This document shows positions 63,630 through 64,000 of a DNA stretch of 64,000 nt, one piece after another. The translations under genes and the position numbers were made by a program. Where the stretch lies: positions 1-64,000 of the forward strand of contig NZ_QPII01000019.1 of NCBI RefSeq assembly GCF_003336675.1, given 5' to 3'. The notes beneath the pieces are model-generated. The model was given only the letters and a program-made list of their open reading frames with translations, made no database searches and was not told where the DNA came from. This DNA is from Billgrantia montanilacus (GTDB lineage: Bacteria; Pseudomonadota; Gammaproteobacteria; Pseudomonadales; Halomonadaceae). Position 1 is the first letter of the stretch; the number at the start of each line of letters is the position of its first letter.

Positions 63630-64000
63630 ATGTGCGGCCGCTTCGCTCTCTTCTCCGACCCAATCTCCATCGCTCAAGCGCTCCGTCTGTCGCCACCCTC
63701 GGAGGACTGGCAGCCCCGCTACAACGTCGCCCCCGGCACCTGGATCATCAGCGTTCTCCGGCCGGATCCTAACGCAGCGCTACGTTTCGAGAATCTATGG
63801 TGGGGCTATCGACCACATTGGGCCGATGAGAAGGCCCCCCAGCCGATCAACGCCAAAGCCGAGTCGGTGGCTACCTCGCGCTACTTTCGTGGAGCTTTTT
63901 CCCATCACCGCTGCCTGGTGCCGGCCGATGGTTGGTTCGAGTGGCTGCCGGTTGATGGAAAGAAACAGCCGCACTACCTGACTCGCACCGATGGTGAGCC
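63630..64000 (+). CDS. SOS response-associated peptidase, YedK/HMCES-like (partial)
   Basis: The gene starts at ATG 63630 and is cut by the window end after about 123 residues. The catalytic Cys2 (MCGRFALF), RYNVAPG near residue 30, INAKAES near residue 77, and RCLVPADGWFEW near residue 98 (conserved Cys and Glu) identify the SRAP/YedK family, which shields abasic sites in single-stranded DNA. It fits an ICE that moves as single-stranded DNA. It starts 4 bp after the end of the HTH reading frame. Confidence 0.9.
   Translation, partial: MCGRFALFSDPISIAQALRLSPPSEDWQPRYNVAPGTWIISVLRPDPNAALRFENLWWGYRPHWADEKAPQPINAKAESVATSRYFRGAFSHHRCLVPADGWFEWLPVDGKKQPHYLTRTDGE

Overview
The window is high-GC gammaproteobacterial DNA, broken by several AT-rich islands. 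It carries most of a PFGI-1/PAPI-1/SPI-7-type integrative and conjugative element (ICE). It opens with the 3' half of a tRNA-Thr(UGU) gene, the likely attachment site. The first element gene, parA, starts about 110 bp later. No integrase or second att site lies inside the 64 kb, so the element runs past the right edge. The host cannot be named with confidence from this sequence; a Halomonas-like or pseudomonad-like proteobacterium would fit the base composition and ICE family.

Layout. (1) 0.2-16.3 kb, maintenance and replication module: parA, dnaB, a run of small translationally coupled genes (HD hydrolase, coiled-coil, HicA-like, DUF2786), parB, DUF2857, a STY4528-family replication protein, TIGR03761, DUF3158, ssb, a lipoprotein, an HTH protein and topB. 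(2) 17.0-31.2 kb, first conjugation block: pilL, TIGR03759, a lytic transglycosylase, TIGR03765, the coupling ATPase traD, TIGR03747, RAQPRD, TIGR03758, TIGR03745, TIGR03750, TIGR03746, TIGR03749, TIGR03752, TIGR03751 and the VirB4/TraC-like ATPase. (3) 31.2-35.1 kb, an AT-richer cargo island of secreted proteins (lipoprotein, OmpA-like protein, small secreted protein) plus gene relics. (4) 35.2-40.1 kb, second conjugation block: TIGR03757, TraU-like TIGR03756, TIGR03755, a small membrane protein and a TraG-like protein, closed by a strong hairpin. (5) 40.1-46.0 kb, variable region: a nuclease-like/transmembrane protein, a MORN-type lipoprotein, an IS5-family relic, a broken vsr, an intact C5-cytosine methyltransferase and a frameshifted HNH endonuclease. 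(6) 46.1-61.8 kb, a class 1 DISARM phage-defence operon, vsr-drmD-drmMI-[modification-dependent restriction enzyme]-drmA-drmB-drmC, in which nearly every gene overlaps the next. (7) 61.9-64.0 kb: an AT-rich Ser/Thr kinase-like gene, an HTH gene interrupted by an amber codon, and the start of a YedK/HMCES-type gene.

How it works together: ParA/ParB, DnaB, Ssb, TopB and the STY4528 protein would stabilise and copy the excised circle. TraD, the TraC-like ATPase and the TIGR037xx set build the mating channel. The DISARM operon protects the carrier from phage.

The most notable points are: helically phased palindromes inside the STY4528 coding sequence (an origin or operator candidate); four 59-bp tandem repeats with a 15-bp dyad; a CTTAAC motif 70-78 bp upstream of four ICE transcription units; an Mrr/AspBHI-like endonuclease built into DISARM; and a sharp base-composition switch inside drmMI that suggests specificity exchange.
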